Program-made: the position numbers and the translations under genes
The notes under the pieces: generated by a model
Seen by the model: the letters and a program-made list of their open reading frames with translations, nothing else
Told to the model about the DNA's origin: nothing
Databases searched by the model: none
Shown here: positions 18,061 through 27,081 of the stretch, one piece after another
How the letters are laid out: every line of letters starts with the position of its first letter
Position numbering within the stretch: the stretch's first letter is position 1
Source of the DNA: Chryseobacterium defluvii
GTDB lineage: Bacteria; Bacteroidota; Bacteroidia; Flavobacteriales; Weeksellaceae
Length of the DNA stretch: 64,000 bases
Reading direction: 5' to 3'
Assembly: GCF_003634775.1 (NCBI RefSeq)
Contig: NZ_RBXB01000003.1
Coordinates: 620,001-684,000 of the forward strand

Positions 18061-18591
18061 ATGAAAGAGTTCGATATAGAGAAATTAGAACGAAAGAATA
18101 TTTACAAAGTGCCTGATAATTTATTTGAGAATATTCAGGAAAAAGTAATGAGCGAGGTAAAAGCTGAGAAAAAAGCACCAATTATTAAAATCAATTGGGC
18201 TTATGCTGTTGCCGCAGCCGTAGCTTTGATTTTTGGAATTACTTTTGTTTTAAATTCTGGCAATGATTCAATGCAAAATGTTGCTAATGCTGCCAATGCT
18301 TATGCATCCAATGATAAGACAAACAAAACAGAAAGTGAACTGGCCTATGAGACATTAAAAGCTGATTTAACTTCTGTTGAAAATAATAATCAAACAATTG
18401 AAAATCAGGATCATAAAAATACTGCTTCCCCACAGGTCAATAAAAATGAAAAAGTAGGGACAACAGTAAAGCCTGCTTCAAAACAAGAAGAAACTCAAAT
18501 GAACGAGTATTTGGATTCATTCACCAATTCTGAAATTTCAGAATTGGCAAGCAATTCAACACAGGATGTTTATTTGGATTTATATAATTAA
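18061..18591 (+). CDS. Single-pass membrane protein, probable anti-sigma partner
   Basis: A 176-residue protein: a charged cytoplasmic N-terminus (about 1-47, with YKVPDNLFENIQEKVMSEV), one hydrophobic segment (WAYAVAAAVALIFGITFVL, about 48-66) and a polar Asn/Thr/Lys-rich periplasmic tail ending in Asp/Leu/Tyr residues. Position directly after an ECF sigma gene (17-bp gap), the topology and the size fit a short anti-sigma factor. No zinc-binding HxxxCxxC motif is present, so it is not a ZAS-type anti-sigma. Confidence 0.6.
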   Translation: MKEFDIEKLERKNIYKVPDNLFENIQEKVMSEVKAEKKAPIIKINWAYAVAAAVALIFGITFVLNSGNDSMQNVANAANAYASNDKTNKTESELAYETLKADLTSVENNNQTIENQDHKNTASPQVNKNEKVGTTVKPASKQEETQMNEYLDSFTNSEISELASNSTQDVYLDLYN

Positions 18592-18597
18592 AGAAAG

Positions 18598-19101
18598 ATG
18601 AAAAAGATATTATTTACGCTTTTTATAATCTATGGTTTTGGCTTAAATGCTCAAAGAACGGATTATGACTGGAAAAAAATGGATCCAAAACAAAGAAAAG
18701 AAGTAATAAATAATCTTTCTCCGGAAGAAAGAAAAGAACTTTTAACGAAGTTCAGAAATAATATGGTGATGGATAATCTGAATATTGATCCGGGAGATAA
18801 GGCTGAATTTACAGCTGTTTATAACGAATATCTGGAAAGCCAGAAACAGATCAAAAGCCAGTTTGATCCCAACTTCAACCCGGAAACATTATCCGATGAA
18901 GAGGCTAAACTAAAATTGCAGCAGAGCTTTGAAGTTGGACAAAAATTACTGGATAACAGGAAAAAATATGCCGACAAAATGCAGCAGGTGATTCCCTGCC
19001 AAAAAGTTTTGAAGCTTTTCCAGTCTGAAGGAATGATGAGAGATAAAATGAATGAAAGAAAACCTCATGGGAAAACTTCAAAAAACAGACAAAACCCATA
19101 A
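18598..19101 (+). CDS. Secreted Spy/CpxP-like protein (often called sensor of ECF-type sigma factor)
   Basis: A 167-residue protein with a signal peptide (cleavage after LNAQ, about residue 19), then a highly charged helical body containing LSPEERKELLTKFRNN and VYNEYLESQKQIKSQF. The pattern resembles the LTxxQ periplasmic chaperones Spy and CpxP. One Cys lies near residue 140. It begins 6 bp after the anti-sigma-like gene and ends the operon, so it may sense or report periplasmic stress for the sigma factor. Function is inferred from context. Confidence 0.6.
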   Translation: MKKILFTLFIIYGFGLNAQRTDYDWKKMDPKQRKEVINNLSPEERKELLTKFRNNMVMDNLNIDPGDKAEFTAVYNEYLESQKQIKSQFDPNFNPETLSDEEAKLKLQQSFEVGQKLLDNRKKYADKMQQVIPCQKVLKLFQSEGMMRDKMNERKPHGKTSKNRQNP

Positions 19102-19123
19102 TAGTTTATTTTTTTAATGTTGG

Positions 19124-19158
19124 ACGACTCTCGCAATTCTATTGCGGGAGTCGTTTAA
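19124..19158 (+). terminator. Terminator of the ECF sigma cassette
   Basis: A 14-bp stem: ACGACTCTCGCAAT (19124-19137) pairs with ATTGCGGGAGTCGT (19141-19154) with one T-G wobble, followed by a short T-rich run. Confidence 0.85.
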
Positions 19159-19182
19159 TTTTAGGGTTCATCATAAGTTTTC

Positions 19183-19190
19183 TATTTTTG
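19183..19190 (+). promoter_or_regulatory. Promoter -7 element
   Basis: TATTTTTG (TAnnTTTG) 15 bp before the ATG at 19205, predicting a very short leader. Confidence 0.5.
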
Positions 19191-19204
19191 TGCAAAAATA
19201 AATT

Positions 19205-20236
19205 ATGAGAAAAATTATATTGTTCTTCCTATTTTCGGTTTCATTATATGCCCAGAAAATAGAAACGGAGACGATTAACTTATCCAAATCGATTAAAGAC
19301 AGTAAAAAATCCATCAGAACTTTTACAGTGATTGATCAAAGGCCAAATAAAGAAATTGGAAATGTAATGTATCATAAAAACCAGGTAAATATTGCTTTCG
19401 AAAATGATGCAGCTACAGATATAAAAGAGTGGTTTTATGAAGATAATAAAGTAAGAGGAAAAGAAGATCTAGTTTTATTATTGGAAAATATAGAAATCTC
19501 GGAAGATAAAAAAGAAAAATATTCAATAGGCAAACTTGCTTTTAAAGCAAGCACATTCATTAAAAAAGAAGACGGATATCATTTTTTATACAGAATGGAT
19601 ACTGTTGCTACAGTTTCATCAAGAACGACCCCATATCTCGCACAAAGTTTAGCTAAAAAAATAACGATTGGATTAATGGATTTATTAAAAAGCTCCTATA
19701 AGTCAGATTCATGGAGTTATGCTATTCCGGAAAATGAACTTACCAATTACGCCTCTCTGATTAAAAATAATCTGGAATTATATAAAGGGAGTGGATTGAA
19801 AGAAGGTGCTTATAAAAATTTCTACAGATTTTTTACTCAGTCTCCGGAATCAGGATATAACCTTATTACCAATGAGAAAGGGTATGTTACCAAAGCCGTT
19901 AAAGGAGAGGAAAAAATTCCATTGAGACAAATGTATGCCTATATATTCAATGGGGAAGCATATAAGATAACTCCAGTTGGACCTATAAAAATTGAAAAGG
20001 ATGAAGAAGGGTATTTTATTTTTGCTTCACGGGCAGAATTATTTCCTGAATATATGGGAAGTGGTGCGATGATAGGATCAATGGCAGGAGGATTAGTGGG
20101 AGGATTAGTGGGAGCTGTTATAGATGCAAGTATTAAAAAGAACAGAAAAGCAAATAACCCGGATTTACCCAAGGTGTATTTAAATCCTTTTACCGGAAAT
20201 TATATTTTCCCTGAAGAAGAGTATAAAATTAAATAA
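19205..20236 (+). CDS. Secreted hypothetical protein with C-terminal glycine zipper
   Basis: A 343-residue protein with a signal peptide (MRKIILFFLFSVSLYAQ), a long mixed alpha/beta region, and near residues 286-306 a hydrophobic Gly-rich segment GAMIGSMAGGLVGGLVGAVI that forms a glycine zipper. The tail has LNPFTGNYIFPEEEY. I do not recognise a named family. The zipper could insert in or associate with a membrane. It is monocistronic, between the sigma cassette and lepA. Confidence 0.8.
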   Translation: MRKIILFFLFSVSLYAQKIETETINLSKSIKDSKKSIRTFTVIDQRPNKEIGNVMYHKNQVNIAFENDAATDIKEWFYEDNKVRGKEDLVLLLENIEISEDKKEKYSIGKLAFKASTFIKKEDGYHFLYRMDTVATVSSRTTPYLAQSLAKKITIGLMDLLKSSYKSDSWSYAIPENELTNYASLIKNNLELYKGSGLKEGAYKNFYRFFTQSPESGYNLITNEKGYVTKAVKGEEKIPLRQMYAYIFNGEAYKITPVGPIKIEKDEEGYFIFASRAELFPEYMGSGAMIGSMAGGLVGGLVGAVIDASIKKNRKANNPDLPKVYLNPFTGNYIFPEEEYKIK

Positions 20237-20279
20237 TACGAATACAATCAGGAGAGACGATATTGTCCCTCCTTTTTTT

Positions 20280-20287
20280 TATCTTTG
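20280..20287 (+). promoter_or_regulatory. Promoter -7 element of lepA
   Basis: TATCTTTG (TAnnTTTG) 20 bp before the lepA ATG. Confidence 0.5.
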
Positions 20288-20306
20288 CAAATTACAAGGT
20301 TCTTAA

Positions 20307-22103
20307 ATGAAAAACATACGAAATTTTTGCATAATCGCCCATATCGACCACGGTAAAAGTACTTTGGCGGATCGTCTTTTGGAGTATACCAATACGGTGA
20401 CTCAGAGAGAGTTACAATCTCAGACGCTCGATGATATGGATTTGGAGAAGGAACGCGGGATTACGATTAAGTCTCATGCAATCCAGATGGATTATGAATA
20501 TAAAGGAGAGAAATATATCTTAAACCTTATTGATACACCGGGACACGTAGATTTTTCTTACGAAGTTTCCCGTTCCATTGCGGCTTGTGAAGGTGCACTT
20601 CTTATTGTAGATGCCGCTCAAAGTATTCAGGCACAAACAATTAGTAATCTTTACTTAGCATTGGAAAATGATTTGACAATCATTCCGATTTTGAATAAAA
20701 TTGACTTGCCTTCTGCCAATCCGGAGGAAGTAACGGATGAGATCATGAATCTGATCGGTTGCGAATATGACGATGTATTAAGAGTTTCCGGAAAAACAGG
20801 GGAAGGTGTTCACCATTTGTTAGAGCAAATTGTTGAAAGAATCCCTGCACCGGTTGGAGATCCTGATGCACCACTTCAGGCATTGATTTTCGATTCCGTG
20901 TATAATCCTTTCAGAGGAATTGAAGCTTATTTCAAAGTGGTAAACGGAAGCATCAGTAAAAATGAAAAAGTTAAATTCTTTGCAACCGGAAAAGAATATG
21001 GTGCAGATGAGGTGGGTACTTTGAAGTTAAAGCAGGTTCCCAAGAAAACCATTCAGTGTGGAGATGTAGGATATTTGATTTCAGGAATTAAAGATGCAAG
21101 AGAAGTAAAAGTAGGAGATACCATCACTTCTTTTGAAAATCCTGCTTCCGGACCAATTGAAGGATTTGAAGAGGTAAAGCCAATGGTTTTCGCAGGTATT
21201 TATCCAATTGACTCTGAGGATTTTGAAGAATTAAGATTCTCGCTTGAAAAATTAAGATTGAATGATGCTTCTTTGGTTTTCGAACCTGAAAGTTCTGCCG
21301 CTCTTGGTTTCGGTTTCCGTTGCGGATTCCTGGGAATGCTTCACATGGAAATTGTTCAGGAACGTTTGGATAGGGAGTTCAATATGAACGTTATCACAAC
21401 CGTACCGAACGTATCTTATTTCGGGTATTCTAAAAAGGAACCGGAAGTTCCAATCCTCATCAACAACCCGTCTGAAATGATGGATCCGTCAATAATGGAC
21501 AGAGTAGAAGAACCTTTCATCAAAGCTTCTATCATCACAAAATCTGATTTTGTTGGGTCTGTAATGACACTTTGTATCGAAAAAAGAGGTGAAATTGTTA
21601 ACCAGAGTTATTTAACTTCAGAAAGAGTAGAGCTGATTTTCAATATGCCGTTAGCTGAAGTTGTTTTCGACTTTTATGACAGGTTAAAATCAATTTCCAA
21701 AGGATATGCTTCTTTTGATTATCACCCGATCGGTTTCAGAGCTTCTAAGCTTGTGAAAATGGATATTTTGATCAATGGAGATATGGTAGATGCACTTTCT
21801 TCATTAATTCACGACAGTAATGCATATCACATTGGTAAGAAAATGTGTGAAAAGCTTCGTGAGCTGATTCCAAGACAACAGTTTGATATTGCGGTTCAGG
21901 CAGCTTTAGGAACGAAGGTCATTGCAAGGGAAACCATTAAAGCATTAAGAAAAGACGTTACTGCAAAATGTTACGGAGGGGATATTTCCAGAAAACGTAA
22001 ACTATTGGAAAAACAGAAAGAAGGTAAGAAGAAGATGAAGCAAATTGGTAGGGTGGAAGTTCCGCAATCCGCATTTATGGCAGTGTTAAAACTAAACGAT
22101 TAA
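20307..22103 (+). CDS. lepA: Elongation factor 4 (LepA GTPase)
   Basis: A full-length 598-residue translational GTPase acting on ribosomes. G motifs are [14 protein letters not shown] (G1), RGITIK (G2), DTPGHVDF (G3) and NKIDLP (G4). The LepA-specific C-terminal domain is present ([20 protein letters not shown] near residue 555) in place of the EF-G domain IV. Monocistronic with its own promoter element and terminator. Confidence 0.97.
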   Translation: MKNIRNFCIIAHIDHGKSTLADRLLEYTNTVTQRELQSQTLDDMDLEKERGITIKSHAIQMDYEYKGEKYILNLIDTPGHVDFSYEVSRSIAACEGALLIVDAAQSIQAQTISNLYLALENDLTIIPILNKIDLPSANPEEVTDEIMNLIGCEYDDVLRVSGKTGEGVHHLLEQIVERIPAPVGDPDAPLQALIFDSVYNPFRGIEAYFKVVNGSISKNEKVKFFATGKEYGADEVGTLKLKQVPKKTIQCGDVGYLISGIKDAREVKVGDTITSFENPASGPIEGFEEVKPMVFAGIYPIDSEDFEELRFSLEKLRLNDASLVFEPESSAALGFGFRCGFLGMLHMEIVQERLDREFNMNVITTVPNVSYFGYSKKEPEVPILINNPSEMMDPSIMDRVEEPFIKASIITKSDFVGSVMTLCIEKRGEIVNQSYLTSERVELIFNMPLAEVVFDFYDRLKSISKGYASFDYHPIGFRASKLVKMDILINGDMVDALSSLIHDSNAYHIGKKMCEKLRELIPRQQFDIAVQAALGTKVIARETIKALRKDVTAKCYGGDISRKRKLLEKQKEGKKKMKQIGRVEVPQSAFMAVLKLND

Positions 22104-22106
22104 TAT

Positions 22107-22138
22107 AAAAAAGACCGATGAATTTCATCGGTCTTTTT
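22107..22138 (+). terminator. Terminator of lepA
   Basis: AAAAAGACCGATGAA pairs with TTCATCGGTCTTTTT around a one-base loop region; symmetrical, so it can also end the minus-strand gene at 22143. Confidence 0.88.
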
Positions 22139-22142
22139 GTTT

Positions 22143-22352
22143 TCAAAATGTTCTCTCTTTTTCAGTCAGATTTCCCTGAATAACGAGAGCTCCCAATCCG
22201 AGGACTATTTCAGCGATACCCAGAATTGTTACAAGGTTGGGTCCGCATACAATGCATTCCGGCTCAGGAAACGGGGGCTTCCCTGCGATAATAATGATCA
22301 CACCGCCAATGATAATAATGACTACTATAAAGGCTCTCAATAATGCTTTCAT
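22143..22352 (-). CDS. Small two-helix membrane protein
   Basis: A 69-residue protein with two strong hydrophobic segments (FIVVIIIIGGVIIIIAG at about 8-24, and VTILGIAEIVLGLGALVI at about 41-58) joined by a Pro/Cys loop with CIVC. It is the downstream neighbour (26 bp) of the TTR-like gene on the same strand and ends at the lepA bidirectional hairpin. Plus-strand ORFs over the same bases lack such structure. No family recognised. Confidence 0.6.
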   Translation of the reverse strand: MKALLRAFIVVIIIIGGVIIIIAGKPPFPEPECIVCGPNLVTILGIAEIVLGLGALVIQGNLTEKERTF

Positions 22353-22378
22353 AATGTTAGTTTTTATTATTTTAACCC

Positions 22379-24238
22379 TTATACCTTACAGAAAGATACA
22401 AAGTCATGGTACGAACTTAAATTTCCATCCCCAGTCGTCAATAATGCAGTTGCAGAAATAGAAACGGTATAGGCACAGGGTAATAAATCTGCGACAGTAT
22501 CCGTAGGAGGTGTAAATACCAATTGCGTAGAGCCAAATGTTTCAGGAGCAGGCATAAGTACAATGGGATCAAATCCGAAGCTTTGTCCAGGTTTGTGTGG
22601 TCCTACAATTGATAAACTTACACTGCCAAGATTTTCATTTCTTGCCCCATATTTTACATGCAGATCAGTGGTTATTTTGCTGCATCCGCTGCTTCCTGAG
22701 ATAATTTCCTGGAGATCTACAGACAATGCAATTCTCTGATCATTGACGGTAGTGTGAGCCCAGCTTCCATATTTGTTGACATTGTGATATAAAACATTGA
22801 AAATGGCGATAGGCTTAGAAGTTCCGGCCACCACTTCTGTTGCAGCATTTCCTGCTTCTCTTTGTCTCATGCGTACTGCAAAATATCTGTTTGAGGTATG
22901 TGGTCTTGTACCGGAAACTGTTGAATTTCCTATACCGGAGGTAGGCATGCTCATATCAATGGAAGTAACTCCGGTAAGCTTTTCCGTATTAAGTTTTAAT
23001 ATTTCAGCATCTACATGTGGCGCAAAATTAGAATCCTGCGGCACCTGAATCCAGTTTCCATTGAAGGTAACCGTTTTTTCAGTTCCTGTTCCATTGATAT
23101 GATACGGTTCATAGGCAATAGGGTTTGAAGGATCTCCCGTAAACGTCCATAAATACCCGATAACGGTCTTATCTATCATGTTGGGGACTACAGGGCTCCA
23201 TCCGGCAGGATTTAAAGCATCTGACGGGTTTTCGACCTCCTGATATTCGAAAAGATATTCCATGGGTTGCGCATTGATCTTTTTGCTTATTGTTCCTACC
23301 AGGTTGACAGATGAGAAAAATGCATATCCACCCAGTGTTTTTCCTGTTGCCAGATTAATTCCCGCCTGAATCGGAATATGCTGTGTAAGTCCAAAATGGG
23401 TAAAAGAAGGAGGTATTGAAGGATCTACGGGAATAAGTTCCTTAGAACAAAGTTTCACACACAAACAATATCCTACATTATTACGGCGGTCTGCTTTTGT
23501 TTCCAGGGCAAAACGTTGTCCACCATATTCTAAATGAAAATAGACATCAGGTCCACTAGCAAACGGAGGAAGGACATCTGTCTCAATATTAATGATAGGA
23601 GAGAGGAAGGTCTTTTTGAAATCGGCAGAAGAATAATAGATTTTAAAATGACCATTACTGTCGGTAACATCAGTTCCCAGTTCATCATCTGTAATGAAAT
23701 CTGCATCCATGGCGATTACAGTAACTCCGGAAAGAGGTTTTCCTGTTTTGCAATCTGTTAATCTTCCGCAGATAGTCCATACATCAAAATATCTTCCTTT
23801 GATCAGGCACCACCATTTTTCGGGAATGATGTAAGAGAAATTAGCCATATACACCTGTTCCTTGATTATTTTCCATTGAGGAACAAAGGTGGTGATGTGA
23901 AACTGTCTTGCTTTTCCTTTTTTTGGAGGGAATGGAGGGCGGGGTACAGTTCCGCAGTAAAAATCGAATTCCAATGCTGAACGGGAATATTTTTCATCAA
24001 TTTCTATAGAAAAATTTCCGTTGATATCCGTTTCTGCTTCTGCAATCAGTCTGTCCTGTTTGGCTTTGATCTCTTCTTCCGAAACTTCTCTGAATGTATC
24101 TTTAATTTCAGCCGCTGAAACGGCTGCAATATTGATATCAGATGTAGGAAGGTAAATACGCACTCTTACCTGGCTCAGGTATTCTGAACACTCTCTGCAC
24201 AGAAAGGCAGCAAGATTTCCTTTGATAATATAATTCAT
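22379..24238 (-). CDS. Large protein with carboxypeptidase-regulatory/transthyretin-like repeats
   Basis: 619 residues from the ATG at 24238 (MNYIIKGNLAAFLCRECSEY). The frame is open to an ATG at 24322, but those 28 residues are Lys/Arg-rich and look untranslated. At least two TTR-like modules: one with the DINGNFSIEID turn (residues about 75-85) and one with GRLTDCKTGKPLSGVTV...DSNGHFKIYY (about 170-215). A Pro-rich linker PRPPFPPKKGK lies near residue 108. There is no signal peptide, although TTR-like domains are usually extracytoplasmic. The Cys pair CREC near the N-terminus is notable. Function unknown. Confidence 0.75.
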   Translation of the reverse strand: MNYIIKGNLAAFLCRECSEYLSQVRVRIYLPTSDINIAAVSAAEIKDTFREVSEEEIKAKQDRLIAEAETDINGNFSIEIDEKYSRSALEFDFYCGTVPRPPFPPKKGKARQFHITTFVPQWKIIKEQVYMANFSYIIPEKWWCLIKGRYFDVWTICGRLTDCKTGKPLSGVTVIAMDADFITDDELGTDVTDSNGHFKIYYSSADFKKTFLSPIINIETDVLPPFASGPDVYFHLEYGGQRFALETKADRRNNVGYCLCVKLCSKELIPVDPSIPPSFTHFGLTQHIPIQAGINLATGKTLGGYAFFSSVNLVGTISKKINAQPMEYLFEYQEVENPSDALNPAGWSPVVPNMIDKTVIGYLWTFTGDPSNPIAYEPYHINGTGTEKTVTFNGNWIQVPQDSNFAPHVDAEILKLNTEKLTGVTSIDMSMPTSGIGNSTVSGTRPHTSNRYFAVRMRQREAGNAATEVVAGTSKPIAIFNVLYHNVNKYGSWAHTTVNDQRIALSVDLQEIISGSSGCSKITTDLHVKYGARNENLGSVSLSIVGPHKPGQSFGFDPIVLMPAPETFGSTQLVFTPPTDTVADLLPCAYTVSISATALLTTGDGNLSSYHDFVSFCKV

Positions 24239-24375
24239 GGTTTTGGTTTTAGATTGTTGCCTACTCTTTAAGGTTTTCGGCTTCATCCTTTTATCTATCC
24301 CAAAGTTGAATATAACGATCAAGGAATCAGTAAGTAAAATCCCGATTTCTTTTCAGTGATTTCACCCTGTTCAAT

Positions 24376-24405
24376 AAAAAACCGCTTCGGGCGAAGCGGC
24401 TTTTG
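24376..24405 (-). terminator. Terminator of the DUF1579 lipoprotein gene
   Basis: CCGCTTC (24382-24388) pairs with GAAGCGG (24393-24399) around a GGGC loop; AAAAAA on the left reads as U residues for minus-strand transcription. Confidence 0.85.
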
Positions 24406-25050
24406 TTATTTTTTGCGGGTAAATACGATCTCCATCGTTTTCATCTCTTTCCCCGTTTTGGAACCCGGTCCGAACATTTCCAGTTTTTGCGTATTGTCAT
24501 CAACGAATGTATAGATTTCCCTGATGTCACAATTTTTTCCTGGTCGGGCAGGATCTGACATTGTTCCCTTAAATTCTATGGATTTGTTGGCGGCATTCCA
24601 TTCTCCTTCCATATCCATAATGCCTGTTCCCATATTGTCGATCCAGGTGCTTACGAATTTTTTCTTGGCATTATCATAGCCGGTAATGCTCATTCCTTCA
24701 AAAGGCATTCCCATAAAATCTCCTTTATGCTCACTCATTTGGTAGCGACCACCGTAAATCATTTTGTTGGTGGCTTGAGAAGTACTTTTCATCGGCTGCC
24801 CGCCTTCTTCCATCCACATGGTATTTTCACCGGTCCAACTACCATCGGATTTTGCTAACATTTTGTGCATATCTCCGGGAGTGGCAAAATCCATCCACGC
24901 TTTGGTGGCTGTGGCCGAATCTACAGGTTTCCAATCTGAATTGGCAGTCGCAGAATCAGTTTGGTCAGTAGTTTTTGTGGTATCGGTTTTTCCTTTTTCA
25001 CAGGCAATCAGTAAAAAAACGGTACCGAAAGCCAATAGTAAATTTTTCAT
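24406..25050 (-). CDS. DUF1579-family lipoprotein
   Basis: A 214-residue protein with a lipobox at Cys17 (FLLIACEKG), a Thr/Asp/Lys-rich linker to about residue 45, and a DUF1579-type beta-barrel body: MHKMLAKSDGSWTGENTMW, then GRYQMSEHKGDFMGMPFEG and FVSTWIDNMGTGIM. The family has no established biochemical role; the fold recalls small lipocalin-like barrels. It is a single gene with a terminator. Confidence 0.8.
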   Translation of the reverse strand: MKNLLLAFGTVFLLIACEKGKTDTTKTTDQTDSATANSDWKPVDSATATKAWMDFATPGDMHKMLAKSDGSWTGENTMWMEEGGQPMKSTSQATNKMIYGGRYQMSEHKGDFMGMPFEGMSITGYDNAKKKFVSTWIDNMGTGIMDMEGEWNAANKSIEFKGTMSDPARPGKNCDIREIYTFVDDNTQKLEMFGPGSKTGKEMKTMEIVFTRKK

Positions 25051-25141
25051 AATCGTTTAGTTTTAAGTTGTTTATAAATATAATGATTTTTATTTTAATT
25101 GAAAATTCCTTTCAAATGGGTTTCAATTGAATTGGAAACCG

Positions 25142-25149
25142 TAATTTTG
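25142..25149 (+). promoter_or_regulatory. Promoter -7 element of the Nudix regulator
   Basis: TAATTTTG (TAnnTTTG) 24 bp before the ATG at 25173. Its last bases overlap operator site 1, so binding there would block transcription: autorepression. Confidence 0.5.
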
Positions 25150-25166
25150 TGTATTCATAACGCAAA
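25146..25166. promoter_or_regulatory. Predicted Nudix-regulator operator, site 1
   Basis: TTTGTGT-N7-ACGCAAA, an imperfect inverted repeat with spacer ATTCATA, directly upstream of the regulator gene. One of four copies with a constant 7-bp spacer. Confidence 0.7.
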
Positions 25167-25172
25167 TTAATT

Positions 25173-25850
25173 ATGCAAAATATAAAAGTTGCGGTAGACG
25201 CTGTTATTTTCGGGTACTTTTATAAAAAAGACCTACAGATTCTTTTAATCAAAAGGAAGATAGATCCTTTTAAAGGAGGATGGGCTCTTCCCGGAGGTTT
25301 GGTAATGGATGATGAGAATGTAGATGATGCGGTAAAAAGAGAATTGTATGAGGAAGCGGGAATAAGACCGGATTTTCTGGAACAGCTGTACACTTTCGGG
25401 AATGTAGGAAGGGATCCAAGAAACAGAGTGGTTTCTGTAGCTTATTTAGGGCTTGTCAACCCGTCTTATCATGAATTGCTTGCAGATTCCGATGCCGAGG
25501 AAGCTCAATGGTTTAGTGTGAATAAATTACCAAAATTAGCATTCGACCACAAAAGCATTATAGATACCGCATTAAAAAGATTGCGTACAAAAATTCAATA
25601 TCAGCCGATAGGCTTTAATCTCCTTAATGAGGAATTCCCTTTTTCAGACCTTGAAAACCTTTATAAAACGATTGTCGGACAAGAAATTGACCGCAGAAAT
25701 TTCCGCAAAAAGATCATGAGTTACGGACTTCTTAATGAAACCAATAATCTAAAAAAAGAAGGAAGCGGAAGGCCGGGAAAACTTTTTACTTTCAATCAGG
25801 AAAAATATAAAGAGCTTGAAGAGCAGGGATTTTATTTTGAGATAAAATAA
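25173..25850 (+). CDS. Nudix-winged-helix transcriptional regulator (NrtR/AraR type)
   Basis: A 225-residue protein fusing an N-terminal Nudix domain to a C-terminal winged helix. The Nudix box at residues 42-64 is complete (G-x5-E-x7-RELYEEAG), so it may hydrolyse or only sense a nucleotide such as ADP-ribose. The C-terminal part has the NrtR-type IDRRNFRKKIMSYGLL recognition region (about 170-190) and GSGRPGKLFTF wing. NrtR proteins repress NAD genes and are released by ADP-ribose; Bacteroidota relatives also control arabinose or xylose genes. The NAD/ADP-ribose genes that follow and four shared operators favour an NAD-related role. Confidence 0.88.
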   Translation: MQNIKVAVDAVIFGYFYKKDLQILLIKRKIDPFKGGWALPGGLVMDDENVDDAVKRELYEEAGIRPDFLEQLYTFGNVGRDPRNRVVSVAYLGLVNPSYHELLADSDAEEAQWFSVNKLPKLAFDHKSIIDTALKRLRTKIQYQPIGFNLLNEEFPFSDLENLYKTIVGQEIDRRNFRKKIMSYGLLNETNNLKKEGSGRPGKLFTFNQEKYKELEEQGFYFEIK

Positions 25851-25893
25851 TCTTTTAAAAAAAATACTGCTGAAAATCAATTGTTTAAATTAA

Positions 25894-25914
25894 TTAGTGT
25901 TAAATAAACGCAAA
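25894..25914. promoter_or_regulatory. Predicted Nudix-regulator operator, site 2
   Basis: TTAGTGT-N7-ACGCAAA (spacer TAAATAA) in the 208-bp gap between the regulator and the SPFH gene. Confidence 0.7.
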
Positions 25915-25947
25915 TTAATTTGGAGAGTAGAATACTATTCATTTAAA

Positions 25948-25968
25948 TTTGTGTAAAAATAACGCAAT
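25948..25968. promoter_or_regulatory. Predicted Nudix-regulator operator, site 3
   Basis: TTTGTGT-N7-ACGCAAT (spacer AAAAATA), 54 bp after site 2 start to start. Confidence 0.7.
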
Positions 25969-26014
25969 TTAGTTTGTGAATAGATTTTGAATAAAATTTT
26001 CGTACAATTTTCAA

Positions 26015-26035
26015 TTAGCGTTAAAATAACACAAA
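26015..26035. promoter_or_regulatory. Predicted Nudix-regulator operator, site 4
   Basis: TTAGCGT-N7-ACACAAA (spacer TAAAATA), 67 bp after site 3 and 23 bp before the SPFH ATG. Confidence 0.7.
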
Positions 26036-26058
26036 TAATAATTTAAAAACGTAAAGCT

Positions 26059-27066
26059 ATGTTTGGTTTCAGACACATCAAATTTGATTCAATGACCTAC
26101 GTTCTTCATTTTAAAAATGGAGAAATCGTAAGAGAAGGAAGAGGTTTATCATTCTTTTATTTTGCTCCAAACAGCTCCATTATTGCCATTCCGATGGGAA
26201 GTAATGATCTGCCGTTTATTTTCAATGAAAATACGTTCGATTATCAGACGGTAAAAATTCAGGGGCAGATAAGCTATAAAATTACAGACCCGAAAGCTCT
26301 GTCTAATACACTGGACTTTACGGTGAACGAAGAAGGTGTTTACAAGAAAAACGATATTGAAAAACTCAATCAGAGAATCATCAATCTCGCTCAGACTTCC
26401 ACATCATCATTTATTCATGACCAGAATTTGAAAGAAGCCATCCGTTCTGCAAAGAACATTGAAGAAAATATTCTGAAAGGATTAATGGTTTCCGAAGCAA
26501 TTCAGACGATGGGAATAGAAATTTTAGGAGTGAATATCCTGGCGGTGCAAACGACTCCTGAAATGGCAAGAGCATTAGAAACAGAAACAAGGGAAAAATT
26601 ACAGCAGCAGGCAGATGAAGCAGTATATGAAAGAAGGAATTTTGCTGTAGAACAGGAAAGAAAAATCAAAGAATCTGAGCTCAATACCGAAATTGCAGTA
26701 GAAGAAAAGCAAAAACAGATTGATGAAAAAAGAATGGAATCAGAAGTTCAGAAAGAGGAAAATAACAGAATCCTTAGAGAAATGAAGATTTCCGCAGATA
26801 TTGCTGTTGAAAACCAAAGAAAAGAATTGATTGACCAGAAAACGGAAAACGACAGAAAAGAAGCAGAAACAAAAGGGTACGCTCTTGAAGCTGCATTGAA
26901 GCCGTATAAAGAATTGGATTGGAGGGTTTTAACTGCTTTAAACAGTAATCAGGATGCAAAATCAAGTATTGCTTTAGCTTTTAGAGAACTGGCGGAAAAT
27001 GCAGGTAAAATAGGTACACTCAATATCAGTCCGGACCTATTGGGAACTTTGCTCACTGAAAAATAA
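26059..27066 (+). CDS. SPFH (band 7)-domain protein without an obvious membrane anchor
   Basis: A 335-residue protein. The SPFH domain covers about residues 8-175 (IVREGRGLSFFYFAPNSSI, then VKIQGQISYKITDP, and MGIEILGVNILAVQTTPEMA). A long Glu/Lys/Gln-rich coiled coil follows (about 175-275), and the C-terminus has a flotillin-like segment ending LNISPDLLGTLL. Unlike most SPFH proteins it has no N-terminal hydrophobic helix, so it probably forms a cytoplasmic or peripheral oligomer. It is the first gene after three operator sites and is followed after 15 bp by the NAD-kinase-like gene; the two probably work together. Confidence 0.85.
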   Translation: MFGFRHIKFDSMTYVLHFKNGEIVREGRGLSFFYFAPNSSIIAIPMGSNDLPFIFNENTFDYQTVKIQGQISYKITDPKALSNTLDFTVNEEGVYKKNDIEKLNQRIINLAQTSTSSFIHDQNLKEAIRSAKNIEENILKGLMVSEAIQTMGIEILGVNILAVQTTPEMARALETETREKLQQQADEAVYERRNFAVEQERKIKESELNTEIAVEEKQKQIDEKRMESEVQKEENNRILREMKISADIAVENQRKELIDQKTENDRKEAETKGYALEAALKPYKELDWRVLTALNSNQDAKSSIALAFRELAENAGKIGTLNISPDLLGTLLTEK

Positions 27067-27081
27067 CAGAAAGACAAACCC

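Noticed and set aside
22137..22461. Two plus-strand ORFs (22137-22343 and 22237-22461) opposite the small membrane protein gene
   Set aside because: The minus-strand frame gives two clean membrane helices and follows an operon neighbour; the plus-strand frames begin at or after the lepA terminator and look random.
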